Shown: positions 36,784 through 46,692, counted from the stretch's first letter. The stretch: 64,000 nt of DNA from Exiguobacterium sibiricum 7-3 (GCF_000620865.1 NZ_KK211190.1:881971-945970); one strand, 5' to 3'. Numbers and translations: made by a program. Notes: generated by a model from the sequence alone, not told the origin.

Positions 36784-37536
36784 ATGCGTCGGGAAGAAAT
36801 GTGGAAACTGATCAATGCGTCCATTACACCGCTAGACGAGGAAACGAGTTCTGCGAACATGGCGTCAGAAGAAGAAATTAAGCAATCGACCTCTGGTGTT
36901 GTGTTTATCCATACGGTTGGTTTAATGCCGGAAACGGTTAATGATTTAATTGAGCAAGGACATTGTGTCCGGACAGACATCTCTTATGCGGATGTCGTCC
37001 TCGCGAGCAGTGCTGTTGAAGAAGAACGGATACCGGTTCTCTATCTCAATCCGAACGAATCGGACAGTTCTCTTTATTTACTTGATAATGCACGGGAAGT
37101 AATACCGGCTGAGGTTACGATAGATGTATTGCTCGACCGTATCAGCCGGTACAAACGCGTTCAACGAATTATTGATGCTGTCATCGTGACCGAGGATCCG
37201 CATTTGAAACGTCTCTTGGAGCGGGAACTGGCGAACCGGTTTGAGACACTGTCCGTATATGAACGGACAGAGTCATTTTTAGAAGAACATGCGGCAATGC
37301 GTCCGTATCTTCTTGTCTTTTCATCTGCTCTTCCGCGCGCAGATGGTCTTGAGTTACTCTTGCGCGCCAAAACCGAAAGTGTTATGCCGTTTCATGCCAT
37401 CATGATTTCGATGTACAACCGGGAACGGGATCATGTGCTCGCAATCGAACGCGGCGTCGACGGAATCATGACGCTCCCGCTTAAAGTGGAGGAATTTCGG
37501 GCATGGCTCAGAAAACTGGAGGGGATGAACGAATGA
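36784..37536 (+). CDS. Degenerate receiver-domain protein
   Basis: A 250-residue cytoplasmic protein. The second half (about 130-250) follows the response-regulator receiver pattern: DAVIVTEDPHLKRLLE, YLLVFSSALPRADGLELL, HAIMISMYNRE, GVDGIMTLPLKVEEFRAWL. The phospho-acceptor Asp is replaced (FSSALP instead of the usual LDxxLP) and the conserved Lys before the final Pro is Leu, so it should not be phosphorylated normally. The first half may be a second, even more decayed receiver (PVLYLNPNES...). No output domain. Its ATG abuts the previous stop and its TGA overlaps the next ATG. Confidence 0.6.
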   Translation: MRREEMWKLINASITPLDEETSSANMASEEEIKQSTSGVVFIHTVGLMPETVNDLIEQGHCVRTDISYADVVLASSAVEEERIPVLYLNPNESDSSLYLLDNAREVIPAEVTIDVLLDRISRYKRVQRIIDAVIVTEDPHLKRLLERELANRFETLSVYERTESFLEEHAAMRPYLLVFSSALPRADGLELLLRAKTESVMPFHAIMISMYNRERDHVLAIERGVDGIMTLPLKVEEFRAWLRKLEGMNE

Positions 37537-38555
37537 GATGGATTTTTACTTTCATTCTTATCCTGGTCATTCTTCAGGTGGCAGCTTTAGTCTATCTGGT
37601 TATTCAAAAACGTAAGCGTGCCAAACAAGAGGATGACCGGTTAACCTGGCAACTGCATTTCCGGGATGAAATCTATGATTATGCGACGAGTAAACAATCG
37701 AAGATGCCGGATATTTTACCAGGAAATGAAGATTTGGTTGAATTGGAATTGTTTGCCCTGACCAATTTGACAGCGACCGAGTCGCATCAAGAGAAAATTT
37801 ACCGGTATGTCGAAACGAAACTGCTGACCTATTATCAAAAACAGATTCGGCACCGGCGGATTGACCGACGTCTGAATGCCTATGAAGCAATCGCTCAGTT
37901 CCGGTTGAGTCCGGTCGCAGAAACCCTTCAGCAAAAATTGCACAAACAATTATCAAAAGAAGAAGAAGACGTCATTGTCCGTACCCTCGTATCGATTGCA
38001 CCGCATCTGGCAATTGAGGAAGCTAAACAGCAAAACGATATCAGTTTTTTCGGTGCTGTACTGGCTGTTGGTCGCAGTCGCGATTTGTCGCCTTGGGTGA
38101 CAGCATTTGATCAGCTGACGGAATCTTTTCAAATGGCGATTCTTCAACTGATTTATGATCGTGACGAGACGCAGTATGCAGAACTTGTTCGGATGAAGAC
38201 GAACGACGCCAATCCCGAAATCCGGAAGCGGGCTCTGCGCGCATTGACTCGGATTGGTCTCGAAGACGACTGGCAGCTCTATACGCCGTATCTCGAGGAT
38301 GAGACGAGTTGGGTCGAGCAGATGTTAGCCCTGCGTTTTTTAGAAAACGTAACACCAAAAGATTCAATCGATTACATTTTACCGTTTGTCGGCAGTCGTT
38401 CCTGGTGGGTACGAACGGCGGCATTTGATGCCCTGCTAGCCTGCGGTGGTCTCGAACAATTGGCGCTGGTCGCACAAGATCACCCAGACCGTTATGCGAA
38501 ACAAAAAGCAACGGAGCGGTTAGCAAAGGAGATGAAACAACATGTTGTCATCTGA
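37533..38555 (+). CDS. Membrane-anchored HEAT-repeat protein
   Basis: A 340-residue protein with one N-terminal membrane helix (about 2-24) followed by a basic stretch KRKRAK that should hold the rest in the cytoplasm. The body is all-helical with HEAT-like repeats, clearest at NPEIRKRALRALTRIG and SWWVRTAAFDALLACGG. Such domains are protein-binding scaffolds. Placed between the pseudo-receiver and the glycosyltransferase and overlapping both genes (4 and 14 bp), it probably links them. ATG at 37533 follows GGAGGGGATG. Confidence 0.65.
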   Translation: MRWIFTFILILVILQVAALVYLVIQKRKRAKQEDDRLTWQLHFRDEIYDYATSKQSKMPDILPGNEDLVELELFALTNLTATESHQEKIYRYVETKLLTYYQKQIRHRRIDRRLNAYEAIAQFRLSPVAETLQQKLHKQLSKEEEDVIVRTLVSIAPHLAIEEAKQQNDISFFGAVLAVGRSRDLSPWVTAFDQLTESFQMAILQLIYDRDETQYAELVRMKTNDANPEIRKRALRALTRIGLEDDWQLYTPYLEDETSWVEQMLALRFLENVTPKDSIDYILPFVGSRSWWVRTAAFDALLACGGLEQLALVAQDHPDRYAKQKATERLAKEMKQHVVI

Positions 38556-39990
38556 AACCATTCAAAAGATTATTGATGTTTTATCATGGACTGTATTGAT
38601 TTATATGATTCTCGTCATCATTTTCTATTCATCGTTGTATCTGATTTCGGCACAAATGGTCCGGAAACAACGGTTCCGTCGAAAGGAAAGTTCGTATCTT
38701 CCATTGATGCGTTCTCTTTATACACGACCGGTCAGCGTTCTTGTTCCGGCGTACAATGAAGAGTACACGATTGTCACCAGTGTCCAGGCGCTGCTTGCGC
38801 TTGACTATCCGGAACATGAAGTCATTGTCATCAACGACGGATCAAGTGATGGCACGATGGATGAGTTATTTAAGTCATATGAGCTTGAAAAAGAATTGCG
38901 TTTTCCGCGGATTCTGATTGGATCACAACCGATCAAACAGGTCTACCGTTCACGGATTGACGCCCGATTGATTGTCATCGATAAAGAGAACGGTGGAAAA
39001 GCGGATGCATTGAATGCCGGTATCGACTATTCGAGTTATCCGTACTTTTGCTCACTGGACGCCGATTCGATTCTCGAACGTGATGCCTTACTGAAAGTTA
39101 TGAAACCGATTGTTGAGTCCGATGAAGATGTCATTGCGACATGCGGTTCGATTTTTCTCGTCAACGGTTGTACGATTGAAGGCGGAGAAATCGTTGAGAT
39201 TCGGACACCAAAGCAGCGAATCGTATTGATGCAGATGATCGAGTACTTCCGGGCGTTCCTGTTCGGTCGCCTCGGACTCAGCCGTTTTAATTTATTATTG
39301 ATCGTTTCCGGCGCTTTTGGATTATTCCAAAAGTCCATCGTTGTTCAAGCTGGCGGGTATAAAGAAGGGCTCGTCGGAGAAGATATGGAACTGGTCGTCC
39401 GACTGCACCGGTACATGAAAGAAAACAAAATCGATAAACGGATTGAGTACGTGCCGTCACCGGTCTGCTGGACGCAGGCACCGGATACGATGGAAGTCTT
39501 ACGGTCACAGCGGACCCGCTGGCACCGTGGACTGGCTGAAACGTTATGGACGCATAAACGGATGATTGGGAATCCACGCTACGGCTTCGTCGGAAGCGTC
39601 TCGATGTTGTACTTCTTTTTGATTGAATTACTGGGACCGATTGTCGAGTTGATTGGATATTTCATCATTCCGCTCAACCTGCTTGTCGGAACACTTAATT
39701 TTGAGTTTGGTATCGTTCTGTTGACGGTGGCCCTATTGTATGGATCGTTGTTATCAGCCGGGGCTGTCTTGCTTGAAGAATGGACGATGCACCGATTTAA
39801 AAACGTCAAGGAATTAATCCGATTGTACCTGTGGTCACTGACAGAATCGTTTTGGTACCGCCCGATCCTTGTGTTCTTTAAACTGGGTGGATTAATTCAG
39901 TTCATGACGGGCCGCGGTCAATGGGGTAAAATGGAACGACAACGACTGGATGATGTCGTAACAGAAGAAGCGAAAGAAAAAACAAGTTGA
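38542..39990 (+). CDS. Processive family 2 glycosyltransferase (PgaC/BcsA-like)
   Basis: Membrane glycosyltransferase of 482 residues, expected to polymerise a beta-linked polysaccharide from UDP-sugar and pass it through the membrane. Seen: an N-terminal membrane helix (about 14-36), the GT-A core with VLVPAYNEE, INDGSSDGT, NGGKADALNAGID, the DxD motif in SLDADS (about 173), GED (about 279), the processive QRTRW motif (about 321-325), then three to four C-terminal membrane helices. No PilZ domain. The sugar cannot be told from sequence; poly-N-acetylglucosamine synthases are the nearest by pattern. Confidence 0.85.
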   Translation: MLSSETIQKIIDVLSWTVLIYMILVIIFYSSLYLISAQMVRKQRFRRKESSYLPLMRSLYTRPVSVLVPAYNEEYTIVTSVQALLALDYPEHEVIVINDGSSDGTMDELFKSYELEKELRFPRILIGSQPIKQVYRSRIDARLIVIDKENGGKADALNAGIDYSSYPYFCSLDADSILERDALLKVMKPIVESDEDVIATCGSIFLVNGCTIEGGEIVEIRTPKQRIVLMQMIEYFRAFLFGRLGLSRFNLLLIVSGAFGLFQKSIVVQAGGYKEGLVGEDMELVVRLHRYMKENKIDKRIEYVPSPVCWTQAPDTMEVLRSQRTRWHRGLAETLWTHKRMIGNPRYGFVGSVSMLYFFLIELLGPIVELIGYFIIPLNLLVGTLNFEFGIVLLTVALLYGSLLSAGAVLLEEWTMHRFKNVKELIRLYLWSLTESFWYRPILVFFKLGGLIQFMTGRGQWGKMERQRLDDVVTEEAKEKTS

Positions 39991-40015
39991 TTGTAAACTC
40001 GTAGGAGGACTGTTC

Positions 40016-41164
40016 GTGGATTTATTTCGAAACAAATGGTTTAAAGCCTTACTTTGGATTTTGACGATATTCTTAGTCATCTGGGTCGGAACAAAAATCT
40101 CATTTTTATTCCAACCGATTAAAGTAATGTTAGCCCTGATTTTCCCCCCGCTGATCATAGCCGGTATTTTTTACTACTTTACACTTGGAATTGTCGATAC
40201 GCTGCAAAAGCGAGTCAAAAAACGTGGTCTCGCTGTTTTAATCGTCCTGCTTGGGTTTCTCGGTGTCATCACGATTGCTGTGGCTTCCATCGGACCGATT
40301 CTGGTTGAGCAAGTCTCGGACTTCGTAACGAGCATTCCGAATCTGGTCGTCGAACTGCGGGACCAGACGTTGAACCTCCGGGATCAGTTGATGAACAATC
40401 GACTCATTTCCAACTGGGTGCATGAAAATACCGATTTGTTTGATAAATGGACGAATGAAGCGACGTCTTATATCGGAACGTTGTTCAAGTCGGTGTCGAC
40501 TTCTGTCGGGACGATTTTCAGTGTCATTTCTTCTACCGTGCTGATCATCGTGCTCGTACCGTTCATTTTGGTCTATATGTTACTCGACGGCTACAAGTTT
40601 CCGAATTCCGTCGTTAAACTCTTGCCGAAAAGCTATGAAACGGAAACACGAAAAATTCTTCACGATATGCATGTGACGGTCAAACATTACGTCAACGGTC
40701 AAGTCATCGTCTCGTTATGTGTCGGTCTTATGTCGTTGATCGGATTCTTCATCGCTGACATTCAATATGCGTTGCTGCTGGCGCTGTTCTGTACGGTCAC
40801 GAATATCATTCCTTATCTTGGACCTTATATCGGAGCTGTCCCTGCAGTCATCGTTGGTTTTATCGACGATCCGATCAAAGCGCTCTACGCGATTATTACG
40901 ATTGTCGTCGCCCAACAGATTGAATCGAATCTGATTTCACCGTATGTCCAAGGGAAGACGTTGAAAGTCCACCCGCTGACTATCATCATCGTCTTACTCG
41001 TTGCCGGAAAAATTGCCGGGATCATCGGTGTCATCCTAGCGGTCCCGACCTATGCCGTAACGAAAGTCGTTGTTCAAAACATTGCCCGGATTTATCGTTT
41101 GCGCCAACAAAAGTTGGATGTCCAGATCGATGAGTCACGGATCATTACCGATTCGACGAAATAA
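40016..41164 (+). CDS. AI-2E family transporter
   Basis: Polytopic membrane protein of 382 residues in the AI-2E/PerM family. Two hydrophobic helices at the N-terminus, a soluble helical segment (about 85-165) and five to six helices after it with family stretches IIPYLGPYIGAVPAVIVGF and LISPYVQGKTLKVHPL. Members export varied small molecules or ions; the name from autoinducer-2 is not proof of substrate. GTG start after GTAGGAGGA. Only 25 bp follow the glycosyltransferase stop, so it may belong to the same transcript. Confidence 0.85.
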   Translation: MDLFRNKWFKALLWILTIFLVIWVGTKISFLFQPIKVMLALIFPPLIIAGIFYYFTLGIVDTLQKRVKKRGLAVLIVLLGFLGVITIAVASIGPILVEQVSDFVTSIPNLVVELRDQTLNLRDQLMNNRLISNWVHENTDLFDKWTNEATSYIGTLFKSVSTSVGTIFSVISSTVLIIVLVPFILVYMLLDGYKFPNSVVKLLPKSYETETRKILHDMHVTVKHYVNGQVIVSLCVGLMSLIGFFIADIQYALLLALFCTVTNIIPYLGPYIGAVPAVIVGFIDDPIKALYAIITIVVAQQIESNLISPYVQGKTLKVHPLTIIIVLLVAGKIAGIIGVILAVPTYAVTKVVVQNIARIYRLRQQKLDVQIDESRIITDSTK

Positions 41165-41169
41165 GAAAG

Positions 41170-41212
41170 ACAAACCCTCTGCTGACGATGAAAGCAGAGG
41201 GTTTGTACTTTG
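41170..41212 (+). terminator. Terminator after the island
   Basis: ACAAACCCTCTGC / GCAGAGGGTTTGT, a perfect 13-bp stem; T-tract short (ACTTTG). Confidence 0.75.
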
Positions 41213-41278
41213 TCGCTGAGAGGGATATGGTAAGAAGATAAGTTTCACAACTTCGACTCATTTTAGTTTATAAATTGA

Positions 41279-41306
41279 TTGGAATCTTTTTTATAATGGT
41301 TATAAT
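41279..41306 (+). promoter_or_regulatory. hem operon promoter
   Basis: TTGGAA (41279-41284), 16-nt spacer, TATAAT (41301-41306), 60 bp upstream of hemA. Overlaps the PerR-type box. Confidence 0.65.
41291..41305. promoter_or_regulatory. PerR-type box at the hem promoter
   Basis: TTATAATGGTTATAA differs from the PerR consensus TTATAATNATTATAA at one position. It covers the -10 element. In B. subtilis the hemAXCDBL operon is under PerR, so the placement makes biological sense. Confidence 0.72.
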
Positions 41307-41366
41307 GTAGAGTAGAGAACGAAAGATAGATGAGAATGAAATCTTTGGACGTAAGGGGTAGAGCGC

Positions 41367-42707
41367 ATGCATATCGTAGTTGTCGGTTTAAATAATAAGA
41401 CGGCGCCTGTATCAATCCGCGAACAAGTCTCATTTGGGGAACATGAGATGAAGGGAGCGGTCGTTGCGCTACGTGACGAAAAAAGTATTTTCGAGAGCGT
41501 CATCGTTTCGACATGCAACCGGACGGAATTATATGTCGTCACGGATCAGCCGCATACAGGGCGTTATTATACAAAACGTTTTCTGGCGAACTGGTTTGGT
41601 TTGACAATGGAAGAATTAGAGCCGTATTTGTTCATCCACGAGGGATTTGACGCAATGAAGCATCTTTTCCGGGTGACAAGCGGACTCGACTCGATGATTG
41701 TCGGTGAAACACAGATTCTCGGACAAGTGAAGACCAGTTTTTTCACGGCACAAAAACTCGAGACGACAGGAACGGTTTTCAATAAATTGTTTAAAGAAGC
41801 CGTCACGCTTGCGAAACGAGCGCATGCTGAAACGGGAATCGGTGAAAATGCGGTGTCGGTCAGCGCAGCTGCCGTAACATTGGCGGAACAGTTACTTGGA
41901 TCGCTCGAAGACAAATCCATCGTGGTCATCGGTGCCGGAGAAACAGGCGAATTGACGACACTTAACTTGTATGAAGCGGGTGCCCGTGATATCACCGTCT
42001 TTAACCGGACGCTGGCCAAAGCCGAAGAAGTGGCGAATCGTTTCGAAGGATCCGCACATTCGATCAATGAAATGCAATGCGGTCTGCTTCGGGCTGACAT
42101 CGTTATTTCTTCAACCGGAGCAAAACGAGCAATCATCAAACGTGAAGACATTGCTGCAGCACAATTGTTCCGAAGTGATCGTCCCTTCCTGTTGATTGAT
42201 ATCGCGGTTCCACGTGATATCGAACCGACTGCAGGTGACTTGCCGGGCGTTCATTTATACGATGTCGATGATTTGACGTCAATCGTCCAGCAAAACATGG
42301 CAGAACGAATGAAGGAAGCCGCAAAAATCGAACGGCGGATTGAAGCTGCGATTGCTGAGTTCGAAGGATGGATGACGACGCTTGGTGTCGTTCCGATCAT
42401 TACGGAACTCCGTGATCAGTCGCTTAAAATCCAGCAAGAGACGATGCAAAGTCTGGAGCGGAAGTTGCCGAATATGACAAATCGGGAAAAAACCGTGATC
42501 GGAAAACACATGAAATCGATCATCAATCAACTGCTTCGCGAACCATTATCCTATATTAAAGATGCAGCCGCGAAACCAGATGCCGATCAACGGATTGCGC
42601 AGTTCATGGATACGTTTGCATTAGACGAAGAACTGTTTGATAGTGCCGCCGAGGAAATGGTGTTACAAGAAGAAACAACAGCCGAACGGAAAGCTGTGAA
42701 TCGGTGA
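41367..42707 (+). CDS. hemA: Glutamyl-tRNA reductase
   Basis: First committed enzyme of tetrapyrrole synthesis by the C5 pathway, reducing Glu-tRNA to glutamate-1-semialdehyde; 446 residues. Catalytic cysteine in VSTCNRTELY (about 46-55). GETQILGQVK, the NADPH-binding IVVIGAGETGELT, and a long C-terminal dimerisation helix follow. AAGGGGTAGAG precedes the ATG. First gene of hemACDBL; hemX, which normally follows, is absent. Confidence 0.96.
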   Translation: MHIVVVGLNNKTAPVSIREQVSFGEHEMKGAVVALRDEKSIFESVIVSTCNRTELYVVTDQPHTGRYYTKRFLANWFGLTMEELEPYLFIHEGFDAMKHLFRVTSGLDSMIVGETQILGQVKTSFFTAQKLETTGTVFNKLFKEAVTLAKRAHAETGIGENAVSVSAAAVTLAEQLLGSLEDKSIVVIGAGETGELTTLNLYEAGARDITVFNRTLAKAEEVANRFEGSAHSINEMQCGLLRADIVISSTGAKRAIIKREDIAAAQLFRSDRPFLLIDIAVPRDIEPTAGDLPGVHLYDVDDLTSIVQQNMAERMKEAAKIERRIEAAIAEFEGWMTTLGVVPIITELRDQSLKIQQETMQSLERKLPNMTNREKTVIGKHMKSIINQLLREPLSYIKDAAAKPDADQRIAQFMDTFALDEELFDSAAEEMVLQEETTAERKAVNR

Positions 42708-42741
42708 ACATAGACCGAATTGTGTTACAATAGAAAAGCAT

Positions 42742-42772
42742 GGGGCGGACTTGTGCCGCCCCTTTATTATTG
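42742..42772 (+). terminator. Hairpin between hemA and hemC
   Basis: GGGGCGG / CCGCCCC stem with an 7-nt loop, then TTTATTATT. Possible attenuator or partial terminator separating hemA from hemCDBL. Confidence 0.65.
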
Positions 42773-42789
42773 TACAGGGGGATTTCAGC

Positions 42790-43716
42790 ATGCGAAAAAT
42801 CATAGTAGGTTCACGTAGTTCAAAACTTGCGATGACACAAACGAAATGGGTCATCGAGCAATTGAAACAAGCAGGTGCACCATACGAATTCGAAATCAAG
42901 AACATCATCACGAAGGGTGACCGCATCCTTGACGTGACACTATCTAAAGTTGGTGGTAAAGGATTGTTCGTCAAAGAAATCGAACAACAGATGATTGACG
43001 AAGACATTGATTTTGCCGTGCATAGCATGAAAGATCTCCCGTCTGAATTACCGACAGGACTCATCATTGGTGCGACACCTTCACGAGTCGATGCGCGTGA
43101 TGCGTTGATTACGACGACAGGCGGCGGACTGGACTCGCTTCCGGAAGGGGCAATTGTCGGAACGAGCAGCTTACGCCGTGGTTCCCAATTACTCAAATTA
43201 CGTCCGGATTTAAAAATCGAATCGATCCGTGGGAACATCGATACACGTCTTGAAAAGCTGAAGACAGGTCCGTTTGACGGCATTCTGCTTGCTGCTGCCG
43301 GTCTGCAACGGATGGGCTGGTCAGAAGACGTTGTTTCGGAATACATTTCGACCGACGATATGATTCCGGCGGTCGGACAAGGGATTTTGGCAATCGAATG
43401 CCGGGCGAACGATCAAGAAGTCCGCGACTTGCTGAATTTGATCCACGATCAGATGACAGAAAAAGTAGCTTTCGCCGAACGTTCTTTCCTAGCAGCAATT
43501 GAAGGAAGCTGTCATGTTCCTGTCGGTGGATTTGCGACGATCAATGAAGATTTGTCGACGACACTCGTCGGATTCCTGGGTTCAGTGGACGGGCAACAAA
43601 TCTTGCTTGAACGGGAAACATCACTTGATCCGATGCAACTCGGTCAAATGGTAGCGACACGCCTGCTCGATGCAGGTGGTCGTGAAATTCTCGCTTCTTT
43701 ACCGGATGATTTGTAA
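42790..43716 (+). CDS. hemC: Porphobilinogen deaminase
   Basis: Joins four porphobilinogen units into hydroxymethylbilane; 308 residues. Seen: VGSRSSKLAMTQTKWV start, KGLFVKEIE, the catalytic Asp region FAVHSMKDLP, GTSSLRRGSQL, RGNIDTRLEKL, and the cysteine that carries the dipyrromethane cofactor in EGSCHVPVGG. ATG at 42790 with CAGGGGG upstream. Overlaps hemD by 11 bp. Confidence 0.96.
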   Translation: MRKIIVGSRSSKLAMTQTKWVIEQLKQAGAPYEFEIKNIITKGDRILDVTLSKVGGKGLFVKEIEQQMIDEDIDFAVHSMKDLPSELPTGLIIGATPSRVDARDALITTTGGGLDSLPEGAIVGTSSLRRGSQLLKLRPDLKIESIRGNIDTRLEKLKTGPFDGILLAAAGLQRMGWSEDVVSEYISTDDMIPAVGQGILAIECRANDQEVRDLLNLIHDQMTEKVAFAERSFLAAIEGSCHVPVGGFATINEDLSTTLVGFLGSVDGQQILLERETSLDPMQLGQMVATRLLDAGGREILASLPDDL

Positions 43717-44392
43717 TCAACTTGTCTTGACGGCGAGTCGGCGGCCGACTGCAGAGCAGGTAGCGCGTTTAGCGGCACAGCAGATTGAAGTCGTCCATCA
43801 TCCCGTCATCGAAACGATTCCCGTCGTGTTTCAATTACCGACGGAACTCGATTGGCTGATCGTGACGAGTCCGACGGGTGTCGAACGTATCCAGTCACAG
43901 CTTCCGTCTTTGGATGACACAAAGATTGCCGTCGTCGGATCGAAAACGGCGTCTGCGTTAATCAAGCAGGGACGGACACCTGATTTCATACCATCCGCTT
44001 TTACAGGGGATGTGCTCGTCGAAGAATTACGACCACTTCTTGAGACTGGTCAACGGATTTGTTTTGCTCGCGGAAACCGGTCACGTCAAGAACCGCTCGA
44101 ACGATTAAGAAACGCCGTTGCGGCTGAAGTGCTGGAAGTCATCACGTACGAAACGAAGTTACGGGTGATTCCACCAGATGTGTTGCAACGCGCTACGTAT
44201 ATTGGTTTACAAAGTCCTTCAGCTGTCGAAGCGATTGCACCATTTTGCAAAGAAACGACCGCGACCTATGTGACGATCGGCCCCATCACTGAGCAAGCCG
44301 CTCGACGATTTGGTTTGACACCGCTTTTGGTCGCTGCTGTCTATACACTCGACGGACTGATTGACTGTATCTTAGAGGAGGAACTGTTATGA
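43706..44392 (+). CDS. hemD: Uroporphyrinogen-III synthase
   Basis: Cyclises hydroxymethylbilane to uroporphyrinogen III; 228 residues. This family varies strongly; landmarks are [13 protein letters not shown] at the start, [31 protein letters not shown] and [14 protein letters not shown]. The ATG at 43706 lies inside the end of hemC with no strong ribosome binding site, so translational coupling is likely. It overlaps hemB by 4 bp. Confidence 0.9.
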   Translation: MICNQLVLTASRRPTAEQVARLAAQQIEVVHHPVIETIPVVFQLPTELDWLIVTSPTGVERIQSQLPSLDDTKIAVVGSKTASALIKQGRTPDFIPSAFTGDVLVEELRPLLETGQRICFARGNRSRQEPLERLRNAVAAEVLEVITYETKLRVIPPDVLQRATYIGLQSPSAVEAIAPFCKETTATYVTIGPITEQAARRFGLTPLLVAAVYTLDGLIDCILEEELL

Positions 44393-45378
44393 ATACATTA
44401 GAATTCGCACGTCACCGCCGCTTGCGTAATACGGCGTCATTGCGCTCACTTGTCCGGGAAAATCATCTGCACAAATCCGATTTGATTTATCCGTTATTTA
44501 TTGCAGAAGGGGATGACATCAAACGGGAAGTCAGTTCGATGCCTGGTGTGTTCAACTTATCACTCGATCATCTCGAAGCAGAAATCAAAGAAGTCGTTTC
44601 ACTGGGTATTGAATCGGTCATCCTGTTCGGCGTCCCGCACGATCATTTAAAAGATGAGCAGGGGACAGGGGCATTTCATGATCACGGGATCGTTCAAGAA
44701 GCGACACGACTCGTTAAAAAAGTTGCACCGCAACTGACAGTCATCGCGGATACATGTCTATGTGAGTACACGTCAACCGGACACTGTGGCATCGTCGCTG
44801 ACGGAACGGTCGATAATGATGCATCGCTTCCGTTACATGTCCAAACAGCTGTTTCACAAGCACGTGCCGGTGCCGATATCATCGCACCGTCTTCGATGAT
44901 GGACGGGTTCGTGGCAGCAATCCGCCAAGGACTGGATGAGAACGGCTTCAGCCATATCCCGGTCATGAGTTATGGCGTCAAGTATGCTTCCGCGTATTAC
45001 GGACCGTTCCGTGATGCGGCAAACTCGGCTCCTGGTGAAGGGGACCGTAAAGGCTATCAAATGGATCCTGCCAATCGTCGGGAAGCATTCCGTGAAGCAA
45101 CAGCGGATGTTGATCAAGGAGCAGACTTCATGATCGTCAAACCGGCCCTTGCCTTCATGGATATCATTCGTGACGTCCGCGAACGCGTGGATCTGCCAAT
45201 CGTTGCGTACAACGTATCGGGTGAATATGCGATGGTCAAAGCGGCTGCGTTAAACGGCTGGATCGATGAAGAACGTATCGTCATGGAGACGATGCTCGGA
45301 TTTAAACGGGCCGGTGCCGATCTAATCATCACCTATTTCGCGAAAGACATTTGTCGTTACTTGGAGGGGGCGAAATGA
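44389..45378 (+). CDS. hemB: Delta-aminolevulinic acid dehydratase (porphobilinogen synthase)
   Basis: Condenses two 5-aminolevulinate molecules to porphobilinogen; 329 residues. The zinc-binding cysteines are in [14 protein letters not shown], so it is of the zinc-dependent type. The Schiff-base lysines are in [16 protein letters not shown] and [20 protein letters not shown] precedes the ATG at 44389. Its TGA overlaps the hemL ATG. Confidence 0.96.
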   Translation: MNTLEFARHRRLRNTASLRSLVRENHLHKSDLIYPLFIAEGDDIKREVSSMPGVFNLSLDHLEAEIKEVVSLGIESVILFGVPHDHLKDEQGTGAFHDHGIVQEATRLVKKVAPQLTVIADTCLCEYTSTGHCGIVADGTVDNDASLPLHVQTAVSQARAGADIIAPSSMMDGFVAAIRQGLDENGFSHIPVMSYGVKYASAYYGPFRDAANSAPGEGDRKGYQMDPANRREAFREATADVDQGADFMIVKPALAFMDIIRDVRERVDLPIVAYNVSGEYAMVKAAALNGWIDEERIVMETMLGFKRAGADLIITYFAKDICRYLEGAK

Positions 45379-46685
45379 GCTTAACGAATCAGAACTCAAA
45401 ATCAAAAGCGGCGTTTGAACGCGCCTTACCACTCATGCCGGGTGGCGTCAACAGCCCGGTTCGCGCTTATAAGTCAGTCGGAATGACACCGATTTTCGCA
45501 GAACGTGCACAAGGTTCGCGGCTTTACGACATCGATGGAAAAGAATACATCGATTATGTGTTGTCATGGGGACCGATGATTCTCGGTCATGCGGATCCGA
45601 TCGTGACAGCAGCGATTCAGGAACAAGCGACACGCGGATGGAGCTACGGAACACCGACGGAAATCGAGTCGGCGATGGCAGAAGTCGTCATCAGCCGGGT
45701 TCCATCAGTTGAAGTAGTCCGCATGGTCAACTCGGGGACGGAAGCAACAATGGCCGCGCTTCGTCTCGCACGCGGTTACACCGGGAAAACGAAAATCCTG
45801 AAATTCGAAGGCTGTTACCACGGTCACGGCGATTCGCTATTGATTAAGGCCGGATCAGGTGTGGCGACTCTCGGACTGCCGGATTCACCGGGCGTACCGG
45901 CACAAATCGCCAGTATGACATTAACCGTTCCATACAATGATATGGATGCGGTCCGGATTGCGTTTGAAAAACACGGCGACGACATCGCGGGTGTCATCGT
46001 GGAGCCGGCAGCTGGAAACATGGGCTTCGTTCCACCGCAACCCGGATTCCTCGAAGGACTGCGCGACATCACGGAACAGTACGGCACACTCTTGATTTTT
46101 GACGAAGTCATGACCGGTTTCCGCGTCGGCTTCAACTGTGCGCAAGGATACTTCGGTGTCACACCGGATATCACATGTCTCGGTAAGGTCATCGGTGGCG
46201 GTATGCCGGTCGGTGCTTACGGCGGACGTCGTGACATCATGGAACAAATTGCGCCGCAAGGTCCGATTTACCAAGCGGGGACATTATCGGGTAACCCGCT
46301 TGCGATGACAGCAGGGCTCGCGACATTGACGCAGCTGAAACCGGAACATTACGAAGAATTTGACCGGAAAGCCGGTCGACTGGCGGAAGGGTATCTCGCA
46401 GCAGCGGCCAAATACAATATTCCGCTGACGACGAACCGGGCGGGCGCCATGTTCGGTGTCTTCTTCACGGATCAGCCGGTGACGAATTTTGAGCAGGCAA
46501 AATCATCGAATCTCGACATGTTCCGTTCGTATTATCAAAAGATGGCGGCACGCGGTGTCTTCTTACCACCATCGCAATTTGAAGGACTCTTCTTATCGAC
46601 CGTTCATACGGACGATGATATCGAACAGACACTTGCAGCGGTCGAACTGACGTTCAAGGAATTGCAACTCGAATTTAATCGTTAA
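45375..46685 (+). CDS. hemL: Glutamate-1-semialdehyde 2,1-aminomutase
   Basis: PLP enzyme that converts glutamate-1-semialdehyde to 5-aminolevulinate; 436 residues. Seen: [16 protein letters not shown] at the start, [35 protein letters not shown], and the PLP lysine in [18 protein letters not shown]. It acts directly after hemA in the pathway although it is last in the operon. ATG at 45375 after TTGGAGGGGGCG. The plain start at 45351 is disfavoured. Confidence 0.95.
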   Translation: MSLTNQNSKSKAAFERALPLMPGGVNSPVRAYKSVGMTPIFAERAQGSRLYDIDGKEYIDYVLSWGPMILGHADPIVTAAIQEQATRGWSYGTPTEIESAMAEVVISRVPSVEVVRMVNSGTEATMAALRLARGYTGKTKILKFEGCYHGHGDSLLIKAGSGVATLGLPDSPGVPAQIASMTLTVPYNDMDAVRIAFEKHGDDIAGVIVEPAAGNMGFVPPQPGFLEGLRDITEQYGTLLIFDEVMTGFRVGFNCAQGYFGVTPDITCLGKVIGGGMPVGAYGGRRDIMEQIAPQGPIYQAGTLSGNPLAMTAGLATLTQLKPEHYEEFDRKAGRLAEGYLAAAAKYNIPLTTNRAGAMFGVFFTDQPVTNFEQAKSSNLDMFRSYYQKMAARGVFLPPSQFEGLFLSTVHTDDDIEQTLAAVELTFKELQLEFNR

Positions 46686-46692
46686 GGAGTTC

